DNA from: Gnetum montanum
Lineage: Eukaryota; Streptophyta; Gnetopsida; Gnetales; Gnetaceae
DNA: 64,000 bases
Reading direction: 5' to 3'
NCBI GenBank assembly: GCA_015680685.1
Contig: MNCI01004480.1
Location: 302,428-366,427 of the forward strand
Shown here piece by piece: positions 1 to 10,059 of this stretch. The notes under the pieces are model-generated. The model made no database searches. It was not told the DNA's origin and saw nothing but the letters and a program-made list of their open reading frames with translations. Each line of letters begins with the position of its first letter. The first letter of the stretch is position 1. Position numbers and translations under genes: made by a program.

Positions 1-436
1 GTGAGAACCACACCATGCAAAGACTTCTTATTTTTATTGACTCAGCTTTCCGATGATTGGGTGACGTCGAAACGGTAAGAGAACTCAAGAAGAAAACATC
101 CAAGCACCCAAGAGAATGGTCAACACAAATACATCAAATTCCCTTGAAGTCACACCCTTTTCAATCCTTGATTCCTTCCTTAGTTTGAGAAGTGCCCAGT
201 CACCGATTCGTTAGAGTTCTTATTTAGAAAGAGACTGTACATTTCCAAGCCAAGAGAGACCATAGAACTTGTGGATGGACGGATGGAGTGAACTCATTGC
301 CTGCTATATCAAAAGAAGCATACCTTAGTATCAACATCATGACTTAAAGGTAAAAAACAAACATTAGCAATCAATATGAGAAACAGTTCATACCATCATT
401 AAGAACACTTATTGGGTGACAAACTTACAGGGTGGA

Positions 437-462
437 TAACACACACACACACACATACATAA
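437..462. repeat. (AC)n microsatellite
   Basis: A run of alternating A and C interrupted only near its end, beside the A-rich minisatellite of the element tail. Confidence 0.9.
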
Positions 463-499
463 TGAAAAAGTATAATGATGTTGAAAAAAAAATAAGAAA

Positions 500-650
500 A
501 GTAAAAGAAATTTGTAAAACAAAAACAAGAAAATTTAAAGAAATTTGTAAAACAAAAATGTGTAAGACAAAAATGTGTAAAACAAAAATGTGTAAAAAAA
601 AAACTTGTAAAACAAAAACATGTAAAAAAAATGTGTAAAACAAAAACTAA
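500..650. repeat. A-rich minisatellite in the Athila tail
   Basis: About eight degenerate copies of a 14-16 bp unit close to TGTGTAAAACAAAAA. The same kind of repeat occurs in reverse orientation at 26165-26235 in the second Athila-like element, so it belongs to the element family and not to the insertion site. It generates spurious Phe-rich and Lys-rich open frames. Confidence 0.8.
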
Positions 651-882
651 AGAGAACTGAGGGCCCCAAATGATTAACATAGGTGGCCATCTCCCCCATG
701 ACTGAATGGAAGGGAGAGATCCAAAATAATGAGCGCCTATTTGAATTTCTTAGAAGTGTCCAACTTCTCCCAATTGATGCTCTTAGATTAAGGGGTGGAA
801 GTTGGCGATGTTCATATTCCAAGGTATCTATGCCTTCATTGTTGGCATGGGTTATTTCCCTAGTTCATTCCATGCATGTTTG

Positions 883-1575
883 TCAGTTGCTCTTTCGAAT
901 AGCTATCAACCACGGGGTGTTCACTTGTTGTGTGGTTGCTACATACAGGCATCTTTGTTGCAAAGTTTCTAGGGCACACTTGTTGCATGGAGGAGATGTG
1001 GAGCATTCCTCCATGTCATCACCCGATGAATCACTGTATGTGATGTATGGAACTTTCTTCTTCTTGATCTTTCCATAAATACTTACCTTAGATATCCCCA
1101 AGGAAAGATCGCGAATCCCTAGGCATGCGTCTATTGTGCTTATCCATTCCCTTCCCATTATAATTGGGAAGTCCCCTTCATTGTTGTTGACCTCTATCAC
1201 CAGGAAATCAACTAGGTATGACCAACCACACACAGTGGTAACAATGTCCTCCACCAATCCCAAGGAAATGGTGATGGACTGGTCTGCCAGCTCTAGTTGG
1301 ATATTGCTATTCTTAAGTTGGGGCAGGTTCCAGGCTTGATACATCTCTAGTGAAATTAGGTTGACTCTGGAACCTGAGTTAAGAAGAGCCTTATGAGGTT
1401 CATTCCCAGTGACTTGGAGATAGATTAAGGGACTTCTAGGGTCAGTTAGTTTCTTGGGAAGGTGGCCTACCTTGATCCAGTCAGTTACGATATATGTTAA
1501 CATAACCGTCTGCATTGAGCTCTGTTGTTGGACTGAAGGGAGCTCCGAAGCCTTGTATGTTGAAGGAGTGATCAC
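883..1575 (-). pseudogene. Retropepsin-like protease of the Athila-like element
   Basis: Encodes about 230 residues with the layout of plant Ty3/gypsy aspartic proteases. An active-site segment reads LLNSGSRVNLIS, then a flap region (DQSITISLGLVEDI), then the second hydrophobic block PIIMGREWI, equivalent to the ILG motif. The catalytic Asp of the D-S/T-G triad is replaced by Asn (N-S-G), which would abolish proteolysis. In a live element the enzyme would cut the Gag-Pol polyprotein in virus-like particles. It follows gag on the same strand but the downstream RT is missing. The open frame is longer than expected for a dead enzyme, but no function is implied. Confidence 0.75.
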
Positions 1576-2322
1576 AGACTCAACCGCTTGTTATTGTGAG
1601 AGCTTGTTTGGGCTTTTTGTTCTGAAGAAAGGTCTTCTCTTTTTACGATTGTCAGAACCAGCAGTGACTTGAATGTTTACGGCTCTCGTAGCATTTCATA
1701 GCTACGGTTGAGTGGGGAGTTCCCCTTGCATTGTTGAAGTAGGAGGTGTTGTGGGAACTATCGGTGGAAGAGGTGTGAATGGATTAGAAGGATGGTATGG
1801 ATATGGAGCATCTCCTGGAGGAGGAGTCCTCCTAAAGTACTCCCGAACTTGGTAGTGATGTTGGGGAGTTGTGTGACCCATGGAGTCACTTAGAGAAATC
1901 GGTTGCTACACGTAATATCCATATGGATCTAGCTGCCGGTAAGGGTACTGTTATTTCGACTATGGCACCCTCCATGACTGTGGGTATTTCCACTGCTGAT
2001 GTTGTTTGATGGGTTGTGGTGGAGTTCCACTTGGATAATACATTAATGGTTGGTGGAACTACCTTGGGTTACCTTAGGGATAAGGTAACCTTCGAGGTGT
2101 CTACCATTGGTTAAGTCTCAGATTAAGTGCATACACCCCAGACTCTTGTAGATGTGAGATGATTGGACAACATCCCTTAGGATGGTCATAGTGGCAGATC
2201 TCACATCCACCGTCATTGTCTGTGTCTGAGTCCATAACCTCATCGGAGATAGTTATTTTCCCCTTACCCTTGTCACATGCAGGGCCTAAATCTCTCCGCT
2301 TTTTCTTGTTCTTATCAATACT

Positions 2323-4019
2323 TCATTCCTCCTTAGACTCCTCTACAATCTTTATGACAGTTTCAATTTTACTGTTTAAGGAGCTCCATACTTCGTGTAC
2401 CTTAGCCGATGCTTCCGTTGTTAACTTCTGAAGCGACAAGGTTTTTCTATTCACCAACTTTTCAAGTGGTGACTCATCCTCTTCATCGCAAAATCTCACT
2501 CCCTTCTTTCCAAGAGAGGGATCACAATTATATTCTTTCGCACTTTCCCTTTTTCGTAGCTCACCTTCTTCTTTTGCTACTTGTTCCAACAAGTGATGTA
2601 TCTCATGGGATCTAAGTTCTGATGATCTCCCTTGGGCATAAGTCCCAAGGGTTCTCCTCGTTTCATACCTTAGCCCATCCACGATGTGGCAGAGTTGATC
2701 CCGCTGTGCATAACCATGGCCCGGGCAACGATGTAACAATGCATAGTAGCGCCCCATGGTAGCATCCAAGGGTTCATGAGTACCTTGCTTCCATCCTTGG
2801 ATCTGTTTACGCAAATTAGACACTCTGGAGTACGTTTGATATTTATCGTTGAAGAGTTCTAACATCGTACTTCACCTCCTAATGGTTTTTGGTTCTAAGG
2901 ACTAGTACCAACTCTCTGCTTCCTTTATGAGTGTCCTGGGAAATAACTTCAATTTTTGCCACTCGTTCTCTATGTTTTGCAAGGCGCAGGCATTGTGGAA
3001 TGCCTCTAAATGATTTTGCGGATCAGCGTTATATCCCCCTTCAAATCGTGGGATGTTGTTCATGTCTAAACGCTTGATCTAGCTATCTCTTAGATGCCTT
3101 GTTGGTATTCTCACTGCCTCTGTTATATTTAGCATGCTTCGGGTGGCAAGTAGGGGTTTTTCATGATCATCTCTTTCATGATGTCTATGATGTCTATGTT
3201 GTTCCCTACTTTCCCTTCATTCATGCCCTTGTCCTCTCTCTCAACTCTCTCGTCGAGGTCTCTCATTTTGCCTACCTCTATCCTCACCATTATGCTCTTT
3301 ATGACTGTGCCCAGAGGTGGAAGGAGAGGTTGAATGATGTGAAGAAGGGGAAGAAGAAGGAGAACCATCGCCATGATGATGTTTCCTACCTTCTCTTTTG
3401 TGGCTTCGGCCCCGATCGTGATGACAATCTGAGTGCCCGTCCTTGTCATGTGTTATTGTTCCCTCAGTATACAGCTAGTGTTCACGGGGATCAGAACCAG
3501 GGTCTCGTGGAGCATAGGTTCTGATACCTTACCTCCTCACTATTGTTAGGAGGGGGAACATTTTTCGATAGAGAACTCGTTATAAGTGGTTCACCATCTC
3601 CAATTTCACTTAGGACGTGCGGGGACCTCTTTGCCCTTCAACAGTGTATGTTGGCTCTCTTGCCTTGAGTCCCTCATACATTGTGCTTCTATGGGATGAT
3701 AATCCCTTATGTCAAAATCTACCGCAATGTATTCAGCATATAATTCCGTCATGCTTATCTATGCCAAGGCACGAAGAAGCATGTTGGGGACTGCACAATC
3801 TGGAGGTAATACTATGTTACCCTGCAAGTCTCTCCAACGCATTTGCTCATCCTGATGGAGGATAAAAGTAAAATTAGGTATATACTCATCGGGATGAGTA
3901 TATACCACCCTATATTGTTGAGGAACTGGCGGATTTAGGTTTTGCGTTTTAGACTGCTGACTATTCTTTGTATGATCCCTAGGTGGTAAGTTGCTCTTAT
4001 GAGAAGAAGAAGAAGACAT
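2323..4019 (-). pseudogene. Gag of the Athila-like element, several frames
   Basis: The N-terminus starts at 4019 (MSSSSSHKSN, 86 residues in frame). A middle stretch around 3449-3129 is Arg/His/Ser-rich when read in a neighbouring frame, typical of a Gag linker. The conserved helical core is open at 2865-2323 (180 residues; motifs QIQGWKQGTHEPLDATMGRY and CPGHGYAQRDQL), matching the retrotransposon Gag domain in which a long helical repeat precedes a basic tail. Frameshifts and stops separate the blocks, so no full Gag can be made. Gag would form the particle that packages element RNA. The start at 4019 lies 123 bp inside the primer-binding site, a normal leader length. Confidence 0.7.
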
Positions 4020-4141
4020 TGTGTCTTATTGGTGTGCTAATTAACCATTATAATTTTTTCGTTTAATTAACCCTAAGGTTCGTTTAAGCTCCCAATGATG
4101 TGAATGATCTCTTATGTTCTACTTAGTGCATAAACACTTAG

Positions 4142-4158
4142 CCCCGACAACAATGCCA
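4142..4158 (-). promoter_or_regulatory. Primer-binding site, decayed Athila type
   Basis: On the minus strand the site reads TGGCATTGTTGTCGGGG, one base inside the LTR end at 4160. The usual Athila site, from established knowledge, is TGGCGCCGTTGCCGGGG (tRNA-Asp type). All four differences are transitions (G to A or C to T), several at CpG positions. Confidence 0.75.
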
Positions 4159-4854
4159 ATGATGAGTGGCGAGATACCCCTACACTCAACCATACGAATA
4201 CAAGCGTAACACATGCGATTCGGTCAAACTCTGCAAACTAAGTGCCTACACGCCTCATGGAACACTTAAGGTTAATTATTTGTTGTCTTCCTAGACTTAC
4301 TTGTATTTGTCACGGTGTATGGTTAAGTAAGTTTGAGGTATATGATTTTTATATCTTTTTTTGTTTTATCTCTTATGCTAGTGAGGTGAAGGGTTGAAGA
4401 GACTAATTACTAACTCTAACTAACTAACTAAGTCTGGATTAACCTAGCATCAACATCCGTTCCCACTTACCGTTCACACCCTGAACCAATGCAACCGTGG
4501 TTACCAAACGCTAGTTGTTGCTGGGATCACCATGCGTAACGCACGTGCTCGAAGCAGTCGTACTGAGGCACTTAACTAGGAGAGAAGGGTTGAGAGAGAT
4601 TTAATTCCTAATAAAGCATGTAAATGATAAACAATAAATAACAATAACTAAATTCCTAATTAGCCTATTCCATGCACTGCAAGGTTTATCCAAGAAGTTC
4701 GTTTTTATTGCCGTACACAAACATGTGTTCAGGTACAATGTCTGCTCGAATAAAGATCCGTTCACTTTGGAGTTCCTACTGCGGCTACATGGAAAATATT
4801 CTATCTTTGGATACGGTCTAAGCCTAGGATGGAAAACAAAGGAGACCCACCTCT

Positions 4855-4862
4855 TATTTATA
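4855..4862 (-). promoter_or_regulatory. LTR TATA box
   Basis: TATAAATA on the minus strand, about 97 bp inside the LTR start, a normal place for the U3/R promoter of a plant LTR. The related split LTR has TATAAATA at 28254-28261. Confidence 0.7.
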
Positions 4863-4878
4863 CATATGATGGCGCACC

Positions 4879-4950
4879 GCGATATCGCGGGGGACGACAC
4901 GATATTGCGAGAGATGCGATATCACGACGGCCGCGATATCGCATATCACG
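4879..4950. repeat. Cluster of CGATATCG-type palindromes in U3
   Basis: Within 72 bp just upstream of the LTR TATA box there are four GATAT(C/T)(G/A)C-type units, two of them the perfect palindrome CGATATCG, spaced roughly 18-25 bp. The sequence reads similarly on both strands. The cluster is not present in the other LTR of this family. Confidence 0.75.
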
Positions 4951-4974
4951 TCCCATCATTAGTCAATCAGGTGT

Positions 4975-5050
4975 GTTATGCACTACAAATACAAATCCTA
5001 GATGTTGCTACTCCTAGTCTAGTGTTTTGCATTACATTGTAGATTTGTAG
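4975..5050 (+). repeat. Duplicated fragment of the receptor-kinase 5' region
   Basis: From CACTACAAATACAAAT through TTTGTAGGCAAT this stretch aligns with 6217-6297 just upstream of the receptor-kinase pseudogene. It carries the same ordered blocks (tacaaatac, gttgctact, ttgcattaca/gcactgtagg, ggcaat). It abuts the Athila LTR end, so the element landed beside a partial copy of the gene's leader. Confidence 0.6.
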
Positions 5051-5639
5051 GCAATTTTATCTCAAAAACCATAGATTCCTCTTGCTATTGAGAGCTTCTA
5101 TTGATTTTTGAATAAGTTATAAAATAAAAAGTACACTTATTAATTATAGAGTTGCATTCTTTGATATTAAAATAAATTAATATTTATATGTGCATTTTGG
5201 TTTTCAAGTAGGGTAGTGGGAAGGGGTGCAATGGGTGGGTGCATGACCCTTGGATTAGTTAGACAAAGCCAATTCTATGTACCATCTCAACCTAATGTAA
5301 CTTATGCAGGTTTTCATTTTAACTAATAAACCATACTTCATTGAGCATCTCTCTTAAAAATTTTCTGATATATTCACTAGTTGGGGTAGGAAAAGCATTT
5401 TATTGCTATACTTTAGTGGGATCCTAAGACATCTTTACAAACATTTCCATGAGGGACATCACTTATCAAGTCTTTGACACAATGTTATTTTAGCATGATC
5501 AGGTAGTAGAAAACACTCATTCTAAAATCATTTTGCATAATTCCTACTTTAAATGTTCTCATCTATTAGTTATTGGACTATAAGATGGTTGAATTTCTTC
5601 ACAAATACTTTTAGGAATGTAATAGGAAACCATGCTAGA
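5051..5639. other. Intergenic, no gene seen
   Basis: AT-rich sequence with no supported open frame, RNA gene or clear repeat. Confidence 0.6.
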
Positions 5640-6266
5640 TTCTCTCACCTAAATGAATTAGCTTTTTTATAATAAAATTATGTTTTTGCCGGAAAGCCCT
5701 TGCATTATTATTATGCAATATTTATATGTTTCTCTTTACATTTCCCATATTTTTTATTGGATTTACTAAGAAATTTAAAAACTAAGACCAGCCAAGATCA
5801 TGAAAATGTAAGGTGCAGAAGCTTAATTCAAATATGTTATAAGAGATTGCGGGAACAAAACAGTATCATATGTATCCCCGTATCAGCTTTTAATTTAATG
5901 TACCAGATGCAAATACTTTAATCCAAAGTTGTTGGCAACAGTCAGAAAAGCAGAGAAAAATATAGGTGTAACAGCGTTTGAGGGCACAGCTATAAACAAA
6001 AAGGAGTGTAATCAGACCGTCTTCTTTCCGTGTGAAAGGGCCACAAAATTTCTACTCTTCTGCTGTTGACAGTCATTCGTTCATCACTTTTTCCACAAAT
6101 CACGGTGCTATGTGACAGAGATTATTCGGCGGACGAAGCACGCTAATAGCTCCCAACTTTGTAATTAACTATTTATATGTAACTTTGTAATTATTAAACA
6201 GTCAAATCTTTCATAGAACTTGCTACAAATACGGATTCCACATGTTGTTACTTCTACTTTAATTAG
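5640..6266 (+). promoter_or_regulatory. Promoter and leader region of the receptor-kinase pseudogene (duplicated at 19390-20045)
   Basis: Homologous blocks occur in the same order at 19390-20045. Examples are TTTACTAAGAAATTTA / TTTTCTAAGAAATTTA, AAGCTTAATTCAAATATG in both, GATTGCG(G/T)GAACAAAAC, AAGCAGAGAAA/AAGCAGAAAAG, GGTGTAACA(G/A)CG, and ACC(G/A)TCTTCTTT. Two promoter copies about 13.8 kb apart, with genic remains between them, indicate an old tandem array. No single TATA box can be assigned with confidence. Confidence 0.6.
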
Positions 6267-6398
6267 TTTGCTTTGCTTTGCATTGCACTGTAGGCAATCG
6301 TATCATGGATTCCTTCTTTTATGATGTTAATGTTTGCTTTGCTTTGCATTGCACTGTAGGCAATCGTATCATGGATTCCTTCTTTTATGATGTTAATG
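6267..6398 (+). repeat. Perfect 66-bp tandem duplication across the gene start
   Basis: Positions 6267-6332 and 6333-6398 are identical. Each copy holds an ATG (6305 and 6371) followed by the same DSFFYDVNV codons. 66 bp is 22 codons, so the duplication keeps frame. Complete identity next to a badly decayed gene suggests a recent event. Confidence 0.95.
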
Positions 6399-9300
6399 TT
6401 GGGGGTACTCTGTTCCTGTCTTTGCCAATGCAAAAACAATCCATCGTCATCATGATGCAGAGGCTACTCTTGCAGATGCAAGAGCACTGATTGAATTCAA
6501 GAGTAGCGAGGGATTACCATTGATCCATATAATATTCTTGCAAACTGGAATTGGAATGAAGATGCTCCAACAACAACAGCATGTAACTGGACTGGAATTA
6601 CCTGCTTTTCAAAGCATCCTGGCTAGGTTGTACAGATCTCTCTGGAAAACAGGACAGTGCTACGATCCATCTCTCCCTTTATTGCCAATTTGTTGTTTTT
6701 ACAGAACCTTGACCTTTTTAACAACTCTCTCTCTGGGGAGATTCCATCCTCGGTTGGCAAACTGTGTAGGCTTAACCACCTTGATGGCCCAATTCCTCCA
6801 AATATAGGTAGCCTCTCATATCTCGTGGTATTAGATCTTTGCTTTAACTCATTCACTGGCATAATTCCTCAATCCTTTCACCAGGCTCAAGCACCCGAAC
6901 GTGTACACAAATTTGTTGTCTGGAAAGATTCCTCCCTGGCTAGGATCACTCAGCAAACTAAACTTGGTTGATCTTTCTGCTAACAAATTTCATGGCCTCA
7001 TTCCTCCACAACTTGGAAACTTGTCCTTTGGTTCCATTCCTTGCAAAGCTCCCCCACCTTAATGTGCTGCTAGTAGCTTACAATCATCTGAGTGGAAACA
7101 TTCCCGTGTCTGACCAACCTCACTTCTTTCAAAGAATTAGATTTGTTGCACAACCATATACATGGAACAATTCCATCATTGCTGGCAAATCTACACAATT
7201 TGATTGGTTTAAGTCTTTAAGTCTTGAGAGAAACTCTCTTGAAGGAAGCATATCCAAGTCCCTTCTTAATATTTCCTTTCTCAAAATTTCGTTTTTATCT
7301 AACAATAAGTTGCAAGGTCCTCTTCCTAGTTGGATTGGCGGCCTAAACAAATTACAAATATTAGGTCTGGGTGTTAACAACTTTTCTGGAAGAATCCTAC
7401 ACAACTTCAAATACTTGTCCGGGAATTCTCAAATACTTGTCCGGGAATTCTCTGACTGGAACTATTCCTTGTAGCATTGGCAAACTTAAAAACTTGTGGA
7501 TATTGCAGTTACAGAAAAATTACTTTACAGGTGGGTTTCCCTTTAGCGAACCTGGTCAGTCGGGTCCTGGATTTACTTTTCTCTCCAATTTATCTAGATT
7601 AGTTTGTTTTAACATGGGAGAAAACTTAATCTATGGTGCCTTACCTTCCAATATCGGTAGCTTCTGGCCAAGACTAGAAAAACTGTTCTTCTCTCACAAT
7701 TTCATCTGAGGCAAGATTCCAGGCAGCATTGGAAATGTCTCCTCTCTCTTTCAAGTTTCAACCCGATTTGACTGACAACATGCTACAAGGCACACTTCCT
7801 TTCCAGATAGCAAACATGAAATCAATTCAATATCTTTTCCCAAGTAAAAACAGACTGGCAAAATGCCCCCTCAAATATCATTGGCTAACAGATCCCTTGC
7901 TTACCTTCATCTCTCTGGCAATAGATTTTGGGGTTCTATTCCGCAAAGCATTCGAGAACTTGTCAATCTCCGTCAACTGTCTCAATGGAGGAATCTTTTG
8001 AGTGGCAGAATTCCTGCAGAATTGGGAAAATGTTATCATCTTGAATAGCTTGTTCTGTCGGAGAACCAACTCTCAGGAACAATACCCGCTGAGGTTGCTG
8101 CATTGAAACACATTATATTTGAATTTGATCTTTCAAGAAACGATCTCAGTGGTCCACTACCAACAGAAAGTGAAGGTATGGAGATGGCTCAGTACATCAA
8201 CTTGTCCAGCAATCAGCTTTCAGGAGATATTGGACTTTACATGCAAAACTGGTTGGATGCTGGACAAGTCAATGTGTCTCTCACTAATTTCAGAGGCATC
8301 ATCTGGGCTTCCATTGGCAACAAGCTGAGGCAGCTTCAAGGAATTGATCTTTCACATAACAGTTTCAATGGATCTGTTCCAGAGACCCCCTTCAATTTCT
8401 CACATCTTCATTATTTGAATATTTTGAATATTTCATACAATGACTTTTCAGGGGAAATTCCCTGTTCCCAGTTAGCTGGATCTTCATTATTTGAATACTT
8501 TGAATATTTCATGCAACGACTTTTCAGGGGAAATTCTCTGTTCCCAGTTAGCTGGACGAGCATCAGATTCGGCAATTTGTCAGTCACAGGCAATCCTAAA
8601 ATATCTAGGAATTGCATGGGTCTCCCAGTGTGTGACAGATTTAATGCACACCATAACTCTGATTCCAGGACCAACAAGATTCTCAAAATTATATTTACAA
8701 GCAGCAGTTCTGCTTTTGTTCTATAGATGTTGCCCTTTCGTAGTGCACTCTTCAAGATTTCTCTGGAGGAAGTGGAGAGGGCCACCAACACTTTCAGTTC
8801 CGCAAATTTGTTGGGTGAAGGTCACCATGGAAAGGTGTGCAAAGCCGCAAAGGTATTTTAACATCCGGCCAAAATGTACAAGTAGCTATAAAATGCTTCT
8901 TTTGTTTAAATGAGATGATTTTCCAAAAGATTTTCAAAAGAGAATGTGAAATCCTCAAAAAGATCAGACATAGGAACATTGTGAAGATCATCACTGTGTT
9001 GTGGTCAGATGAACTGAAGGCTATAATAATGCCTTTCATGAGTAATGGTAGCCTTCACTCTCTACTTAATTGTAGACAGGGTGGGAGTGGCACATTGGTT
9101 CCCCAGAACTTGTCTACCAGGTTTTGCATTCTATGGGAATTAGCATGTGGGCAGAGTTATCTGCATCATGATTGCAGTCCACAAGTTATCCATTGTGATA
9201 TAAAGCCAGAAAATGTGTTACTTGATGAAGATACAACCGTCAAGCTCTCGAATTTTGGCATAGCACGGATATTTGGAAACATGGATGCCTCAGGGACCAG

Positions 9301-9854
9301 TATTTCATCAGGTATCAGAGGCACTGTTGGCTACATTGCTCCAGGTACTGCAACATAGTTCTTGTTTTCACATTTATCATACTTTTCCTCTTCTTCATTT
9401 AGTTTTGAAGTATAGAACAGGGGAGGCAGTCTCTGAGAAAGGGGATGTCTATAATTTTGGTGTAGTGACTTTGGAAGTCATGACCAGACTAAGCCCACAC
9501 ACAACATGTTTTCAGGTGACCTCACATTGCCAAAGTTTGTATCCATGCCATTTCAAGGGGACTCTCCTCAGCAATGAAGGCAAAAGAGAATTTACTAAGG
9601 GCAGATTCATAGGGTGATGGTGGGGAATTAACATGGAGAATGAAGAAGAAATGAAAGCAGTGGAGAACATATTGATGATTGCACTCCGCTGCACTTGTGA
9701 AGATACGTATATGAGACCCACCATGAGAGAAGTTCAATTAATGCTGTCATCAATTAATATTCGCAGGACTTTTCTAGAAAGCTTAGAGCAAGTTCTGGTG
9801 CAGAAGCCTCTGCTTCGGAATGCAGTTAACACAGAGTCCTCCACTTCATCATAG
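6305..9854 (+). pseudogene. LRR receptor-like kinase pseudogene (subfamily XII-like, non-RD)
   Basis: Domains in order: an N-terminal cap, read in two frames, with DARALIEFKSS (about 6470-6500) and NWTGITC (about 6580-6603); a series of plant-type leucine-rich repeats (LxxLxLxxNxLxGxIP) from about 6680 to 8500, scattered over all three frames; a degraded membrane region near 8680-8730; and a kinase domain from about 8755. Kinase landmarks are LLGEGHHGKV (glycine loop), VAIKCF (ATP Lys), VIHCDIKPENVLLDED (catalytic loop, HCD instead of HRD, so non-RD), LSNFGIARI (DFG has become NFG), RGTVGYIAP, and RPTMREV near the end. A short intron fits at 9345-9402. Related receptors sense microbial or self peptides at the plasma membrane; this copy cannot. 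Frameshifts, stops and the lost metal-binding Asp make it dead. The terminal SSTSS codons and stop at 9852-9854 are duplicated at 14388-14400. Confidence 0.9.
9345..9402 (+). other. Probable kinase-domain intron
   Basis: CCAG|GTACTG at the donor and a T-rich tract ending TTTAG at 9402. Joining gives an uninterrupted reading from GYIAP into KYRTGEAVSEKGDVY, the order expected for this kinase family. The position between the activation segment and the GDV(Y/W)SFG helix is a usual intron place in this subfamily. Confidence 0.6.
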
Positions 9855-9868
9855 CAGGTAACGACATA

Positions 9869-9990
9869 TTATAAATAATTGCTTTCATACTTAAATGAAA
9901 GAACCGATTTGATGAAAGGACATGTTCTGTTATAAATAATTGCTTTCATACTTAAATGAAAGAACCGATTTTATGAAAGGACATGTTCTG
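9869..9990 (+). repeat. 61-bp tandem duplication in the 3' flank
   Basis: 9869-9929 and 9930-9990 differ at a single base (gatttgatg versus gattttatg). The unit starts ttataaataattgc. The corresponding flank of the second gene copy (from about 14417) has only one partial unit. Confidence 0.9.
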
Positions 9991-10059
9991 TTATTTTGCT
10001 GGTTTAATTTTAGAGGCTTGTAAATTGGCAAATCTACTAACATAGAGTTATGGTTAATT

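Larger units (their letters stand above)
1..720 (-). other. 3' non-coding tail of the Athila-like element
   Basis: No gene is supported here. The minus-strand sequence matches the region after pol in the second Athila-like element: a start with CATGGGGGAGATGG at about 702-689 aligns with 26115-26128, followed by T-rich repeats and then sequence shared with 26500-26790. The short open frames in this stretch arise from A/T-rich repeats and are not genes. Confidence 0.7.
1..4958 (-). mobile_element. Athila-like Ty3/gypsy LTR element, 5' part, pol deleted, runs off the left edge
   Basis: Read on the minus strand the order is LTR (4958-4160), primer-binding site (4158-4142), gag (4019-2323), protease (1575-883), then directly the non-coding 3' tail (about 720-1). 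RT, RNase H and integrase are absent: the protease is followed within about 200 bp by sequence that lies downstream of integrase in the related element at 23340-28119 (compare 1-200 with 26640-26790, and 660-715 with 26100-26160, opposite strands). The primer site is a decayed Athila-type site. Assignment to Athila rests on that site, the gag and protease style, and the shared tail and LTR with the pol-bearing copy. The 3' LTR is outside the window. All reading frames are broken, so this is a dead, non-autonomous derivative. Confidence 0.85.
4160..4958 (-). repeat. 5' LTR of the Athila-like element (about 799 bp)
   Basis: On the minus strand it opens with TGATGGGACG at 4958 and closes with CCACTCATCA at 4160, so the ends are TGATG...CATCA inverted repeats. 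The boundary next to the primer site is clear. The other end is set by the inverted repeat and by similarity to the split LTR at 28120-28755 plus 63516-63780, which also begins TGATG and ends CATCA. Shared internal blocks include GGATCTTTATTCGAGCA (4754-4738 here, about 28387-28403 there). The flanking ttagt at 4959-4963 is a candidate target duplication, but its partner lies outside the window. Confidence 0.8.

Noticed and set aside
399-822. Overlapping Phe-rich and Lys-rich open frames
   Set aside because: Products of the A-rich minisatellite in the Athila tail, unrelated to each other in different frames.
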